Origin: Diadema setosum
Lineage: Eukaryota > Echinodermata > Echinoidea > Diadematoida > Diadematidae
Reading direction: 5' to 3'
NCBI RefSeq assembly: GCF_964275005.1
Contig: NC_092686.1
Coordinates: forward strand, 48,347,627-48,411,626
DNA length: 64,000 bases
Both the position numbers and the translations under genes were made by a program. Positions 24,396 through 36,278 of this stretch are shown piece by piece. The number at the start of each line of letters is the position of its first letter. Position 1 is the first letter of the stretch. The notes below the pieces were generated by a model. It was not told where the DNA came from. It searched no databases and was given only the letters and a program-made list of their open reading frames with translations.

Positions 24396-26496
24396 TCTTG
24401 TAACCAGTCACCACACTGATTTGGAGCACCATGATCTTTGTGACAAAACTTGCAGCAGAGCCCTTGGCAGCCTGCCTGAGAGTCTAGCATGTCGTTCCAA
24501 ACTTATTTTGTATGAATGGTTAAACCAAGTCATGTGAAAGCTGTAATATTACATACTGACACTAATCATATGAAGTGACAATAAGTCAAAGATATAAAAG
24601 CCTCTGATTTCATTGCCAAAAATAAAACAAAAACAGGATGTTCATAAGCCAGTGCATGCAAGTAACCACAGATGAAATTGAATTTCAGTGTGGCATTGTG
24701 ACTTCAAATACAATGAAATTCCCAGAAAGTTAGCCTGTACCATTACAGCTTTTACATGAATATCTTCATACTCCTTTCTCTAAGCCTCTTTGAGATCGGT
24801 TTTGTTTTGATATTGAAGGTGATCATGTAGCTTTAGAATTTGTATATATGTGTTATGTTTAATGGATTAGTGTCCTGAGAACTGTCTCTGTAAATTCAAA
24901 CCTGATGTGAATTTACACAACTTTTTTGTACAAAACTTAGGTAAATATTTCTTCACCTTTTTCAGTCAGCTAAAAATCATTATCTGGCAACCTTTCCTTC
25001 CTCTTTAGCCTTGACTGGCACTCACAATTCCAAGCACAGTGATCCTCATAGGAAAATTCATTTCTTATATCAGAAATGTGCAGAAAGATATAAGAACATA
25101 ACTTACAAATCATGTCAATTAACTCATGTACTACAGGCAAATTCGTATTCACTGCAAATACCAAATTTCCCAGTTTGAAGACAAATAGAAGGTATTAAAG
25201 TTGATTTAAGTCACTTTGCTTTGAATTTTTGAAACACTCCTGTTGGATTCTTGTAAATATACATGCATGTAACATTTAAAGGCTGCATGTTTTAGTACTT
25301 TTTTGAGATATTGTGAACCATGTTTTGAAAATCCCACTGGGTGTGTATGTTCATTTCTCATTATATTTGTGAGAGAGGAAACAGTTTCAGTGCACCAGGA
25401 GGTCATATTGGAAAATGTCCTGGGAGATGTTGCTATGAGTGACAAGTGTCCACCAATGAGGAGTGGAGTAAAGCATCACATGACCCATGCACTGACATGA
25501 CCAATGACAATGTAGAAGCGACGATGAAAAACACAACCAGCATTTCATAGCCATTGAAGAGAGTCTTCTATGGTTCAGAGAAAGTGTGTAGATGGTATCT
25601 CAGAGTAGATTGAAAGTCGCAGAAAGAAGTAAATCAGAGAGAGATTGATGTTATTACATCCCTCAATTTGGTCAGAATCATTAGATTATCCAGATGCTAA
25701 TTATTCTGCCTTGAGAAACAAAACAATAGACCAGCTTTCTTCTTTCTTTGCAGCAGCTTACCATAATTCTATTCACACACATGAACAACCAATGAATCAA
25801 TCAGTGTATTCTCTTGTTGGCTTACTGTTGGGGTAGGAGCTTCCAGGAGCTACTGTGCACTGTTTGATAAGAGACACTGCAGTCTGAGTGATGTCAATGC
25901 TACATCTGGAATATTATGTTGTGTTCACACTTGTGCCTGCCATAGAGTTGTACTACTAGTTTACCTTGAGAAGTAAAACCAAGCAAAGTTCCTATCACTA
26001 TCCCATGCTGATTCAAGCCTTTACATCAACTCCACATCTTCTGTAGATGTCCAGTTCCTTTGCTGATGCGTTCCTTTCAAAGGAGTGTGAACATGAAACT
26101 GTTAACGTCAAGAAACAATGTATCCAAAACAAAGCTAATTATGAAGACAGCACATGGCATAAAACCTTTTTGAAAGCAGCTCTTAGTTGTAAATTTGAAG
26201 AACAGTCTTGAGTATTGGAGAATATGCTGTTATTTTAGACCTATTTGCCTGTCTTTGTTTTGAAACTGTTTTAAGCTCATGCAATGCAGTTGATACATTA
26301 GATTTGAATGTGTAAAGCAGGGAGGAAAAAAAAACTCATTGAAATCTCCTCAGAAATGCTGCAACGTGAATGTGTAAACAGTTGGTGGATGTCATTTCGG
26401 TATGTTTCCAAGAGGACTTGTGTAGGTGTTTGGCAGTGTTCTCACACAATTACATTACAGTGAAAGTTCTGTGTTTTAGATGTAATGTGAACAAGT

Positions 26497-26504
26497 CTAC
26501 CTCA
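26497..26504 (+). promoter_or_regulatory. Candidate let-7 8-mer target site
   Basis: CTACCTCA is the exact complement of let-7 positions 2-8 followed by A, on the transcribed strand of the HMGA gene and 2.1 kb after its stop. A seven-base TACCTCA lies at 27066-27072 and a six-base TACCTC near 27855. Vertebrate HMGA2 is the classic let-7 target, which raises the prior above chance for an 8-mer. Confidence 0.5.
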
Positions 26505-28310
26505 TTTTGATTTGGGGTGCTTTGTTTCGTCTGACCTCTGTGAATGCAATAGAGGCATCTTGACTGGAATCGTTGAGTTGAAGTCACGACTTTTGACATC
26601 CATGACCATCAAGTGGAAGGAAATTTGGGCAAGAACAGGCAGTTTTGGGTGTCTGCATGCTCAGCACTGTTTTGGAATTGCTGCTACAATGTTTCATATA
26701 GGGCATGTGAGGTATTAAGCAAAATTGAGATACAGGAAAGGAGTTGATGTGTCAGTCATTTTATCATTTTACTGTATTTTGAAGGTTGTTGTATGACGTA
26801 CTTGCTGCACACTTGTAAATGTCTGTTTGATGCTCTTTTAAAAAAGAAAGAAAAAGAAGCTGTATATATGCCAAACTTCTCAAATACCCAGAAGCAAGAC
26901 AAGTAACCTGTGTGTCTAAAGATTTCTTCCTTTAAATGGCAAGATTTGTGAATACCGTAGACCGCAATTATCATTTGCTGTTGATGCACTATATTATTGT
27001 TTTGATGTGAGCAACCTTAATACACTTGATGCAACCAGATGAACAATGGTTTTACAAAGTCTTCTTACCTCAGTCAAATGAATTTGATATGTCATGTACT
27101 TTTAATCCCTAAATTTGGAAGAATCCAGTATTGCTTATCACACCACATGTTTGTAATTCATGAAAAAAATTCAGACAAAAATTCAGACATTTGTTACAGT
27201 CTTAAGGTGTCTGTGATACGTTGATTCTGCAATAGATTATCAACATTCAAATTTTGGCAATGTCTTACACATATTAAAATCATATTTTCTTCCCTTTCTT
27301 GCACACCTTCAGTTTGAACACAATACAGTAGTTCCAATGATAAAATTCATATCCTATATATTCAAAATCTGCCAAAAGAAAATTGTGTGCAAGTTTATGA
27401 ATGCACCAAGATGGGGAGTATAACAGGAAATATTGAGTAATGCTGTTAGATATGCATAGAAACCTTCATTTAAGGGTGCTTTGGTGTAAACCAGTGGTGT
27501 ATTCATTTTTGTTTTCTATTTGAATACTGCCATATGTCCAGCCACCAGTGATCCTGTTTTTTAAGATATCCGTGTTGCTTATAATGTGTCCTGAAGTTGT
27601 GAAGTATTGTGCTAGATTTGTCATATGTAGTTACGTGGTAGAGTAAACACTTGCTCAGTTTAAGTCTAAATTTTGACATGATGAACAGAATCAGATATTG
27701 AGTGGGGGGGGGGGGGGTAGGGGAGGGGATGGGTGAGGGAGCAAAAGTTGGTCGAGTGTTTTGGTGTCAGGCCCCACATTTGACAGATTAGCTTGCAGCA
27801 AGGATCAAGGCTTAACTTAAGCAATAGACTGAGAAAGAATTTGTGTCACAGTAATACCTCCAAGCAGATGAGTTTGTAATCATTGCTAAAGAATATGATT
27901 AAATTCACCATATCACTCGCCAAGATGTGTCAGGATCCATGTGTAAATAACTGAACTATTCAGATGGAAAGGAACTAAAATCCCGACAATCATATAGAAG
28001 ATTAAATAACCAATTCTGATAAATTGATATACTAGACTTTTTGAAATGAGAACCATCATGTTTGCATGTTTTTGCTGAAAATGATTTTCAGATGTTCCAG
28101 CAAATTCTGGTAAGACATGCACAATGAATTTTCATCATTATTTGCTTTATGTTATGTAGGATGCCCTTCACCATTTCTGTTGACCATGCAGAGTGCTGTA
28201 TTTCCTTAGTTTAGCTGTCTTTTGTTTTGACTAATTACGTTTTGTGTATTATAGTGCTTGTGAACAGCTTTTTACATGTGTTTGGTGACAATTTTTTCAT
28301 GTTTTTTAAA

Positions 28311-28316
28311 AATAAA
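28311..28316 (+). terminator. Candidate polyadenylation signal for HMGA
   Basis: AATAAA follows a T/A-rich stretch and precedes TGTGTACTGTTTC, a GT-rich downstream element. It is the first signal with such a context after the long 3' region, but earlier cleavage at 24.6 kb is also possible. Confidence 0.4.
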
Positions 28317-28496
28317 TGTGTACTGTTTCAATAATTTTATAAGTAGTAACATTGTGCTTTTCTAAATTGTTAAACGCATATACATTGTACATAGAGATGG
28401 CTGTAATCTCTCATTATGCAGAAACAGAACAAAAAGAAAAATAAAACTTCAGGAAAATGTGAGAATGTAGCACACACCCAACCAACCAACCAATCA

Positions 28497-28526
28497 ACAA
28501 ACAAACAAACAAACAAACAAACAAAC
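28497..28526. repeat. AAAC tetranucleotide repeat
   Basis: About seven AAAC units just past the putative end of the HMGA transcript. Confidence 0.85.
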
Positions 28527-28605
28527 CATCCTTAAGCAATTTACACTGTGATAGATGAAGTCTATACAGCTGAACACAAATGAAATCCTAGTGAAACAGC
28601 AGGAT

Positions 28606-28700
28606 ACTGTAAAGCCAGTAATTTTTGTGTGCATTTTAATTGTGCGAATTTTGCGAGAGCAGTGGTTCACCAATTAAAATGCACACTGAAAGGTTTTGTT
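28606..28700. repeat. Degraded hairpin with GTGTGCATTTTAATTG arms
   Basis: GTGTGCATTTTAATTG and CAATTAAAATGCACAC are perfect inverses about 30 bp apart around GCGAATTTTGCGAG. The inner words resemble the TTCGCG MITEs, but the ends are worn. Confidence 0.5.
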
Positions 28701-28867
28701 TACACTAATACCATTGAATGCCTGTGGCAATTTGCAAAAATTTCTTGCTCAACAGTATATAAGTCATAAGAACAGATCCACATATTTTCACATCATGTTC
28801 TCAGCTTTCCAGGTGTACATAAAAATGGGAATGAAAACATATTTCTATGCCACAGAGTTTACCATGA

Positions 28868-29256
28868 AGGCAACATATCACTTGCTAACATTTGCCGATG
28901 GAAAAAAAAAAAAGCTTTGTGCTTCAAAATAGTTCTTAAATGTGAATTGGGGATGAAATTAACCAAGAAAATGTTGATCAGTATAATCAATGTTGACTAT
29001 TGTTAAATACATGTATACAAAATGTGAGCAATAAATTTATTAAAAGCCACATCCAGACATCCACACAGTTAAGGTTTATTGAGAAAATTAGTAATACCTT
29101 GTATCTCCTTATATTTGTGGCTTTATTGTTTGTTTTTTGTTTTTTGTACAGTAGGGAGTTTTGTGATACAACTGAACTATACATATGCATCAATTGTGGT
29201 AATTCAAACCTTTGCTTTTTTTAAAAATCACTGCTCCCAATGTTGAATCGTGGCTC
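28868..29256. mobile_element. TTAA MITE, copy 3 of the ~350-bp family (diverged)
   Basis: It matches copies 1 and 2 at AACATTTGCCGATG, TAATCAATGTTGA, GGTTTATTGAGAAAA and AAAATCACTGCTCCCAA. The ends are decayed and no TTAA pair remains. Confidence 0.65.
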
Positions 29257-30011
29257 TAACCAGGTCAGTATTGATACATGTCTACGTCCAATTTAACAGA
29301 AACTATGTCCAATTTAACTAGAAATACTGGACATGTTAGTGTATTCAATGTCATGTGAGTGTTTTAGTTCCTCTAGGTCAGCAGGACAGCTGACAATGAC
29401 TCCAACATGACCTTTGATCCTTGACCTCACACTTAAGCATTACTACTAATTACAGTTGAGTAGTAAAATTCACTGTTGGGTTTATTCTTGCAGCTACAGA
29501 CTGTAGTTCTATCTAGTATAATGTACAAGTGTACATACATTAGTCTAAATGCAACTATCTAAAAAAAAAAAAAAAAAAAAAAAAAAACTAAGCAATTTAC
29601 TCTATCCTTTTATCTTCATAGAAAATGCATTTAAATGACACAACTGAATGAGCCCCTGATTGAACTTGGTATATGAAACATACAGCAAAAACTTTGGCAT
29701 TTCGGATAGACTGGTATTTGGCACATGCCACCAGAACTATTCCAAAATTCTTCATATATGAATGTCATCATAATGTACAGTATTATCAGATTAGATTTTG
29801 TTGTTTTTAATACTGTAATGGTATTGTAATTATTGCTTGAAATGAAAATTGTGTTATGGTGTGCATTTTGACCATAAATTGATTTAAAATACTATGAATG
29901 TGTCACGTTTAATGAAGCTGCACATTACTGTGTTTCAATTATTAAAAAACCCAGCATATAACCACCTTTGGTGACATCAGGTTAGCTGGATTAAATACTG
30001 AGGAAATTTTC

Positions 30012-30044
<33 letters not shown>

Positions 30045-30401
30045 AAGATTACCATATTATGAAAAAAATGAATGAGTGGATTCTAATCACATAATGCTTC
30101 TGACATCCATGGCAGTGGAGTATAGAGACAAAAAAAAAAGAAAAAAACAACAACAACAAAACAAAAGTGAGTAAAACTTTCTTTCCCTTCGCACTGTTTC
30201 CTCCAGACAGACAGTCACACTCAAGCTTTCAATGTGCAATAATTTGATGTCAGCATTTATTTCTTACTGGAGATGGTGCAAGAGTACTACAATTCTGCAT
30301 AATATGGGCTCCATTTTATCAAAAGATATAATCAATTATAAATTTCCCTAACACACAGGCTGCCATAGACTTACGATAGAAATCAACTATATAATCAACT
30401 A
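29257..30401. other. Intergenic, simple sequence only
   Basis: Contains a poly-A run (29562-29587), a poly-T/GT run (30009-30045) and AT-rich sequence. No gene or repeat family was recognised. Confidence 0.5.
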
Positions 30402-30820
30402 CAGTTTGACCTCGATTTTCCGGCCTCCTTTTATCCAGAAATCTCTATTATCCGGACGCGTTCACGCAGTGAAGGACTTTTTTTTTTCATCCAAAAATTG
30501 AGAAAAAACAGTGAATTTCATGGATCTATTTCACTAATTTCAAAAGATGTGCATGATAGGTTTCTCAATATCTAATGAGGTAAAACATGTATGATTTTCA
30601 CATAAAGATATACTTTATTTTTGTGAAGAAGGGACTACAATTTTGCGCAGGCTAGCATAGTTTACACCATCGTTGCAGGATACACTACCTGCCTAGCTGC
30701 CAGTGCACTGGGACGGCAGCTTGGATGGCAGCTATATACACACTGTACATTAACATTGTGTCTCCCATATCCGGCCAATTCGCTTATCCGGATGAGCACC
30801 GGATAATTGAGGTTGAACTG
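30402..30820. mobile_element. Pogo/Tigger-like MITE (CAGTTTGACCTCGATTTTCCGG ends)
   Basis: The 419-bp element has ends CAGTTTGACCTCGATTTTCC and, inverted, CAGTTCAACCTCAATTATCC, with TA on both sides. Subterminal TTATCCGGA words are repeated near each end. No coding capacity. Confidence 0.8.
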
Positions 30821-31456
30821 TATAACTCTTCATAAGACAGGGCCAAGAGCTTTATATGAACATGACACAATGATTGATCTTAAATGTTCTCAAGATTTAT
30901 GCAAACATTCAGGCTGTGCTTATGCATTTACTGTCAAAGTAAAATTCATTCTGATGATAGTCAACCATGAAATAAGTGGTAGGGATTGCACCAAGTTTAA
31001 TAAAGCTATAACACACTTGTGGTCAAGAGTCACCTCTATGATCATTACAAGTATTTCAAAGAACCATAAGCTATTTTGACCCCTTCAAGGCCCAAGGGGG
31101 GCACATTGTGTCCCCCACCTGATTTCTTTACTATTTGATGTACCACTGTCACATTTGACACATGAGTAGAGCAACTCATACTCTGCATGGTGCAACATCT
31201 GTGCTTTCTCAAGTTCCCTCATTGAGGGCGCTATACACTGGTGTACATAGGAAATACTAGTACAACTATATGCTACAATCATGGGTTTTCTTTATAATTT
31301 TCTTACCCCAGATGTATATAGATCTTTATTTCAGACCAATCATTTCCATATTTGCCACAAAAGGAAAGCAAGTCAAACTTCACTATCATTTATGGTTGAA
31401 ATTTCTCAAGGTTACCAAATGGGGGTGCTATTCATTACAATATAAAGAAATGTATA

Positions 31457-31699
31457 CTGTATACGCCGAATATTTCGCGAGGTGTTTATTTTCGCAAATT
31501 TCGCGAGTCAGCTGCTATTTGCGAAATTAAAAACACGCGAAAATATTGACTCTTATAATGCCGATACGAATGTGACGTACGCGTATACATTTCTCTGTTC
31601 AGTACAGGACTCCATGATCGTGAATTTAACCACTCACAAAATTGTCGGGAAGTCCCGATTCGCGAAAATTTAGACTCGCGAAATATATGGCGTATACAG
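31457..31699. mobile_element. CTGTA...TACAG MITE with TTCGCG words (family B, copy 1)
   Basis: The ends CTGTATACGCCGAATATTTC and GAAATATATGGCGTATACAG, flanked by TA, enclose 243 bp. TTTCGCGA and CGCGAAAA words lie near both ends. The second copy is at 56701-56940. Confidence 0.85.
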
Positions 31700-31702
31700 T
31701 AT

Positions 31703-34415
31703 TAGCTTTATAGGGTAAATGAATCATTCATGACACAAACAGTTCCTGGTACGATTCCATTTGATAAAGATGAATCTTAAAAGTGGTACATCTCTGAATT
31801 TTGCAAACATCTGCATTCAATCTCCAAATGTGTGGTGATTCTCTTGTTTCCTCAGGTGTTGAAATACAGGAAATTTAACATAGTAAATAAAACATGAAAT
31901 CAATGTATTAAGAGCTCTGTTAAAAGAATCCCTCTTACATTCAAAGTGTGATGCAGCCTATCACAAAGAGTAACCTTGTATTTGTCCTGAAATAAACCCT
32001 TGAATGACTGCTGTCAAGTTCTGCATCAAACTTCCCAGATTTCCAGCAAGGGGAAATGATATGTTGATGGATTTCTATTTTTCTCTGTAGGAAGGATTTT
32101 CCTCATACCTTTGAAAGTAGAAATATAGGCAATATACTTCCATTCAAACTAAAGCATTTTGATCTAAAACTCAATTTTCAGACAAGATTGTTACAGTGTT
32201 CACTCTGTATGCAATGATAAATTTTTGTTCGAGATGCTCACAATGCTCTGAAAACCAGAATTACCACAATTCACATCTGCAATGTAATAAAACACATAAT
32301 TGATTTCAATTGTTTATATGCCTGCTTCCATTTGTAAGCAAACAAATTATGCATATTTGCTGCATCACAATTAAAGACTAAACAAGACAGCCAGCTTGAC
32401 AATATTCCAAGATAGGAGTACTGATAGGGTATATTTGATATGAGACATCACATGTTCGTAGTATACTGATACATATCAATCATAATACACAGACACAATG
32501 ACAATCACTGTTCGTACTTCAATTTACCATCTCCAAATAAAGTAGCACCATGAAATCTTGCAACATAACAGATAAAGATAAAAGAACGGAGTCATTTCAA
32601 AAGCTTTGTGGTGCTTGCCTAACATAGTCTATTCACCTCTTGGGATAAAGAAGGAAGGAGAAACCCAACAAAAAGAAACACTTTGTTGCACTGGACGGCA
32701 CTGTAAATGAGGCATCAAGAATAAAGAAGGGGAAAGAGCAAAGTGGGTTATGAAAACACTGCTGCTTTTGAATCCATTTTGATGGATATTGAACTACATT
32801 AAGAAGTCTACATGTCTGACAAATTATAGAAAGGAGTTCAATATTCCTGCAATTCAGAAAAGGCAGAAACTGAAATTTATGACTTCATTTCATTTGCACT
32901 CATATGTGAATCCAATTATAAATACATCTATTAAAAAATTTAATCAATATGTTGACTAGTTGGCCTTTCTGCTTTGTATTCCAAAGTAAAGTTGCAACAT
33001 ATAAGAAAGGAGATTTAAACTCCTGTCCACGCAGAATCTGTATTACTATTAAAGTGTTCACATAAATAACTTGATGCTCTACTGATAATGGGTGCAAAGT
33101 GGATGCTAATACATTCTGTCTGTATTGAATGTATGTGTCTACCAAGAGCAGCATACATTTCCACCAACTCTTCAGCAAAAAAAAAAAAAAGAAGCTCAAC
33201 TGTAGTGTATTAGATAACTGTAGTGTGCATCAAATACCTTGACACGCTAAAATTGTATGTTTCTATCATTTCAAAACTTTCCTAATGTATCACTGCAAAT
33301 TGCTGTTCTTCAAAGACAGGGGGCTTTGATTTTGTACATGCTGTGGCAAAATGTATGTACATGCATAACTCTTACTGAGGAAAAATTACAGATTGGCTTG
33401 AATTTCATTTTTTTTTTTTCAATTATAAATGTGTACTTCAGTCTTTCTCTAATGGATATAAATTGTCTTTATGTGATAAACATTTCCTTTAATGCAATAA
33501 GGCTGTAATTCATTCAGCAAATCAGTTTCATGTAAACATACATGCAATTTTAAACATTCAAGCAAAAAAAGAAAAAGAAAAAAGAAAATACAAACTGTTT
33601 TCATGAAAAAGATGACAAATGCACTTAGTACTCTGAGTTTGACTCTAGTCTTCAAATATCAATTCATTTGCAATTACCATCATACTATGGACATTAAATG
33701 CCATGACAATATCTATTTAATACTCAAGTACTCTTTTAAAAATAGAAAGAATCACACAGATGTTACAATCTCCTTTGCCTACAATCCATCTCACATCGCC
33801 AGTCCATAAGAGCCTACATACTCAGGCATAAATGTGTGCAGTAGTAAAACAGCATAAAAATGCAGAGTACATGTACTTTCAGCTTTGGTTACGATAGTGC
33901 CTACAATACTTTTTACAATCAACCTTCAGTGGCTTGGTGCATTGTGTGATATGTTCACCCATAAGATACATAAAAAAGTTTAGCCATGCCACAAGGATGC
34001 ACCACTACCAATACCAGAACATATCTAACATATACAATGAGAAATATGGAAAAAAAAAATCCTCTACAATAAAGTATTGCAAGTTACATATAAGTCAGTT
34101 GCAAAGTACAAAAGTATCACGTTTTAAGCCAGACGCTTGAGGCTGTGCTATTACAAGAATCCTTTTGACTTGCCTTCCTCCTGCAATTCATCCATAAGCC
34201 AGCTGCATTGCTTTGTATCATGGTGCCTGCTCACAGGAGTGATAAACATACCAAATTTTCCACTTTGGAATGAGTAGTCAGCCTTACATCTTACATTACA
34301 TCATATCTTAACAGCCCTTCACTGAGCAACAATTTACAATCAATTAGGCTACCCCAACACTCAACACAAGTCATCAATATAAGCTTTTGTGATGAAATAA
34401 ATGTGCACTGACGTA
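31703..34415. other. Intergenic AT-rich sequence
   Basis: No supported gene, RNA or repeat family is seen here; only short poly-A/T tracts and isolated chance frames. Confidence 0.5.
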
Positions 34416-34664
34416 TCGTCGCTGGGGTGACAAGACCTTGTATCTGCAATTTCGGTGAAAATGACTTTTTTGGATTAATGGTCAAATAATGTGTTAAGTG
34501 ATGTCCTGTCCAAATCCCAACTGTCTTACTCCAAAAATGAAGTCACCACGGCATGTCAAAGGAAAGGCTTTCCCATTCGCTACAGTGCATTGGCCGCCAT
34601 GTTTTTTGGCTCTCCTGAACATTTGACATATTGTAGATACGAGGTCTTGTCGCCCCAGTGACGA
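34416..34664. mobile_element. MITE with TCGTCGCTGGGGTGAC ends, copy 1
   Basis: The ends TCGTCGCTGGGGTGACAAG and the inverse of TCGTCACTGGGGCGACAAG enclose 249 bp, with TA on each side. Other copies: 39765-40016 and 50222-50470. Confidence 0.8.
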
Positions 34665-34666
34665 TA

Positions 34667-36025
34667 TACACTTGTGTTCTTGCTTACCTGTAGAATGCAT
34701 CTGGCATGCTTTTATTGCACTTAGAGTGGCATGGCTGGAACGGTTCATCACTACTGAAGGAAGGACAACATACCACACAATTCATACAACTTACGCAATT
34801 CACATCATTATTTTTTTTTTTTTTTTTGTAACTATTAAATTTGGCAGCACAAGGCAAGAAACACCTCCAAATATGGCACAAGGATCAATGTCAAAGATAG
34901 GTTAAGTACATAATGGCCTTTAAGACAAGCTATATCAACAAACAGCATGATACGTGTGTTTCTTCTTAGACAAATATGTAGTGTGTCTACATCGAATCAC
35001 TCTAACATGCACCTGACTAAACATAATACCAGCATGATGCTGTAATATCTTAGTAATAATGTTCAAGGAAAGGTAAAATAGCTTAGTTTAGACATACCAC
35101 AGTGAAAAATGAATGCTAAGATTCTGCGAAATATTACATGAAATTTCTCCAATTATTGCATTAGTTTACCTCTTGTGTGTGAATATAATTTAGTGCCGTC
35201 TTACTCATGTACACAGATTACTTCAAATTTTATATAAGCTTGGCAAGATTGTATTCAACATAGGCTACAACATTAATGATGTCAGGTATATGCTATGGTA
35301 AAAGTCTCATTCTCGACTTCAGATAATTTCCATTGAGTCTATCTTATTGCGATGCTTCCTGCTGATTGCACAATCCCCACAGTGTATAAACACATCACAA
35401 TAATGCACAGGTGTGTGAATCACATTTTGGCATTAGGCTTCCCTCATACACAAATGTCATGCTTTTTTACCAGTCCTTGGCATGTAATAATATTTTGCAG
35501 GTACATTGGCAACCATTTGCTAGCAAGGAAATTAGGATTTCTTTTCTTTGCTAAGTACTAGACATAATTGTACTGCATTACATAATTTTCTGCATATGAC
35601 CGTGTCTTGAAGTACTATCCAGATATACAAACAGGTGACTAAGAAATTGATGTAGCTGCAACTATGACGGTCATGTTACCTCAATCCTGCAGAAGGTGTA
35701 CAATTGATCAAAAATCTTGTCACCTTTGCTCTGGCATTATCATGTATTAATGAACAATTTGACCCTGTCACAGAAAAAACAAAACTCAAACTCAAACAAC
35801 CCAAAACAAAAACTACATGTTAAATTTGACACAGCCAAGTGATTCAACACTCCAGTAGTAATAGGTAACTTGAACCACTACACTAGGATAAGTACAGTGT
35901 GTTTGAGAAAACTTAGTAATTATCCATCACTTTAGTCTATGGCTGCTTTGGCCTGCCTAAACGAAATGATTATGTCCACAGGGTTATGGCCACACGGTCA
36001 TTTACACACTATGAGGGGTACAACT
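34667..36025. other. Intergenic downstream of the C3orf18-like gene
   Basis: AT-rich with no recognised feature. It could hold a long 3' end of the minus-strand gene if the ATTAAA signal is skipped (AATAAA on the minus strand at 34716-34711). Confidence 0.4.
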
Positions 36026-36031
36026 TTTAAT
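36026..36031 (-). terminator. Candidate polyadenylation signal of the C3orf18-like gene
   Basis: ATTAAA on the minus strand lies about 190 bp after the stop. It is followed by GT-rich sequence (TAGTGTGTAA then CCGTGTGG). The next canonical AATAAA on this strand is much farther away (34716-34711). Confidence 0.45.
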
Positions 36032-36218
36032 CTGTATTCCCTCTCAGTGTATAAGTGACAGAACAATTGAAATGAGAGCAAGCTAATTTCAGAGAAAAAA
36101 GAGAGAAAGAGAGAGTGGAGACAAACAACTTTGAGCTTGGATTTCACAGCCAGCTTCAAACTCGACACAGTTGCCATGACGACGAGCCTTTGTTGGTAGC
36201 AACCTGGTAGTCTGTCTC

Positions 36219-36278
36219 TCAGACATCGACCACTGGTGGAGTGAATCTCAGCTGGGGGACATCTGTGCTTCCAGTAGG
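36219..36278 (-). CDS. C3orf18-like coding exon 3: C-terminus
   Basis: Acceptor TTGCCTTGCAG leads into PTGSTDVPQLRFTPPVVDV and TGA. Human C3orf18 also ends with a short Arg-Leu-x-Phe-Thr segment, so the join is credible although the exon is only 60 coding bases. Confidence 0.75.
   Translation of the reverse strand, partial: PTGSTDVPQLRFTPPVVDV

Larger units (their letters stand above)
24396..28316 (+). other. Probable HMGA 3' untranslated region
   Basis: About 3.9 kb of AT-rich sequence with no recognised repeat runs from the stop codon to an AATAAA at 28311-28316. An earlier AATAAA at 24621-24626 could give a short form, and a further AATAAA lies at 28440. Within it are a let-7 seed match (26497-26504), a weaker one (27066-27072) and a Pumilio-like TGTATATA near 24842. 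The 3' end is inferred; no transcript evidence is available here. Confidence 0.5.

Noticed and set aside
29000..29224. Open frames on both strands near 29.0-29.2 kb
   Set aside because: They fall in a diverged copy of the ~350-bp TTAA MITE, whose other copies do not keep the frames.
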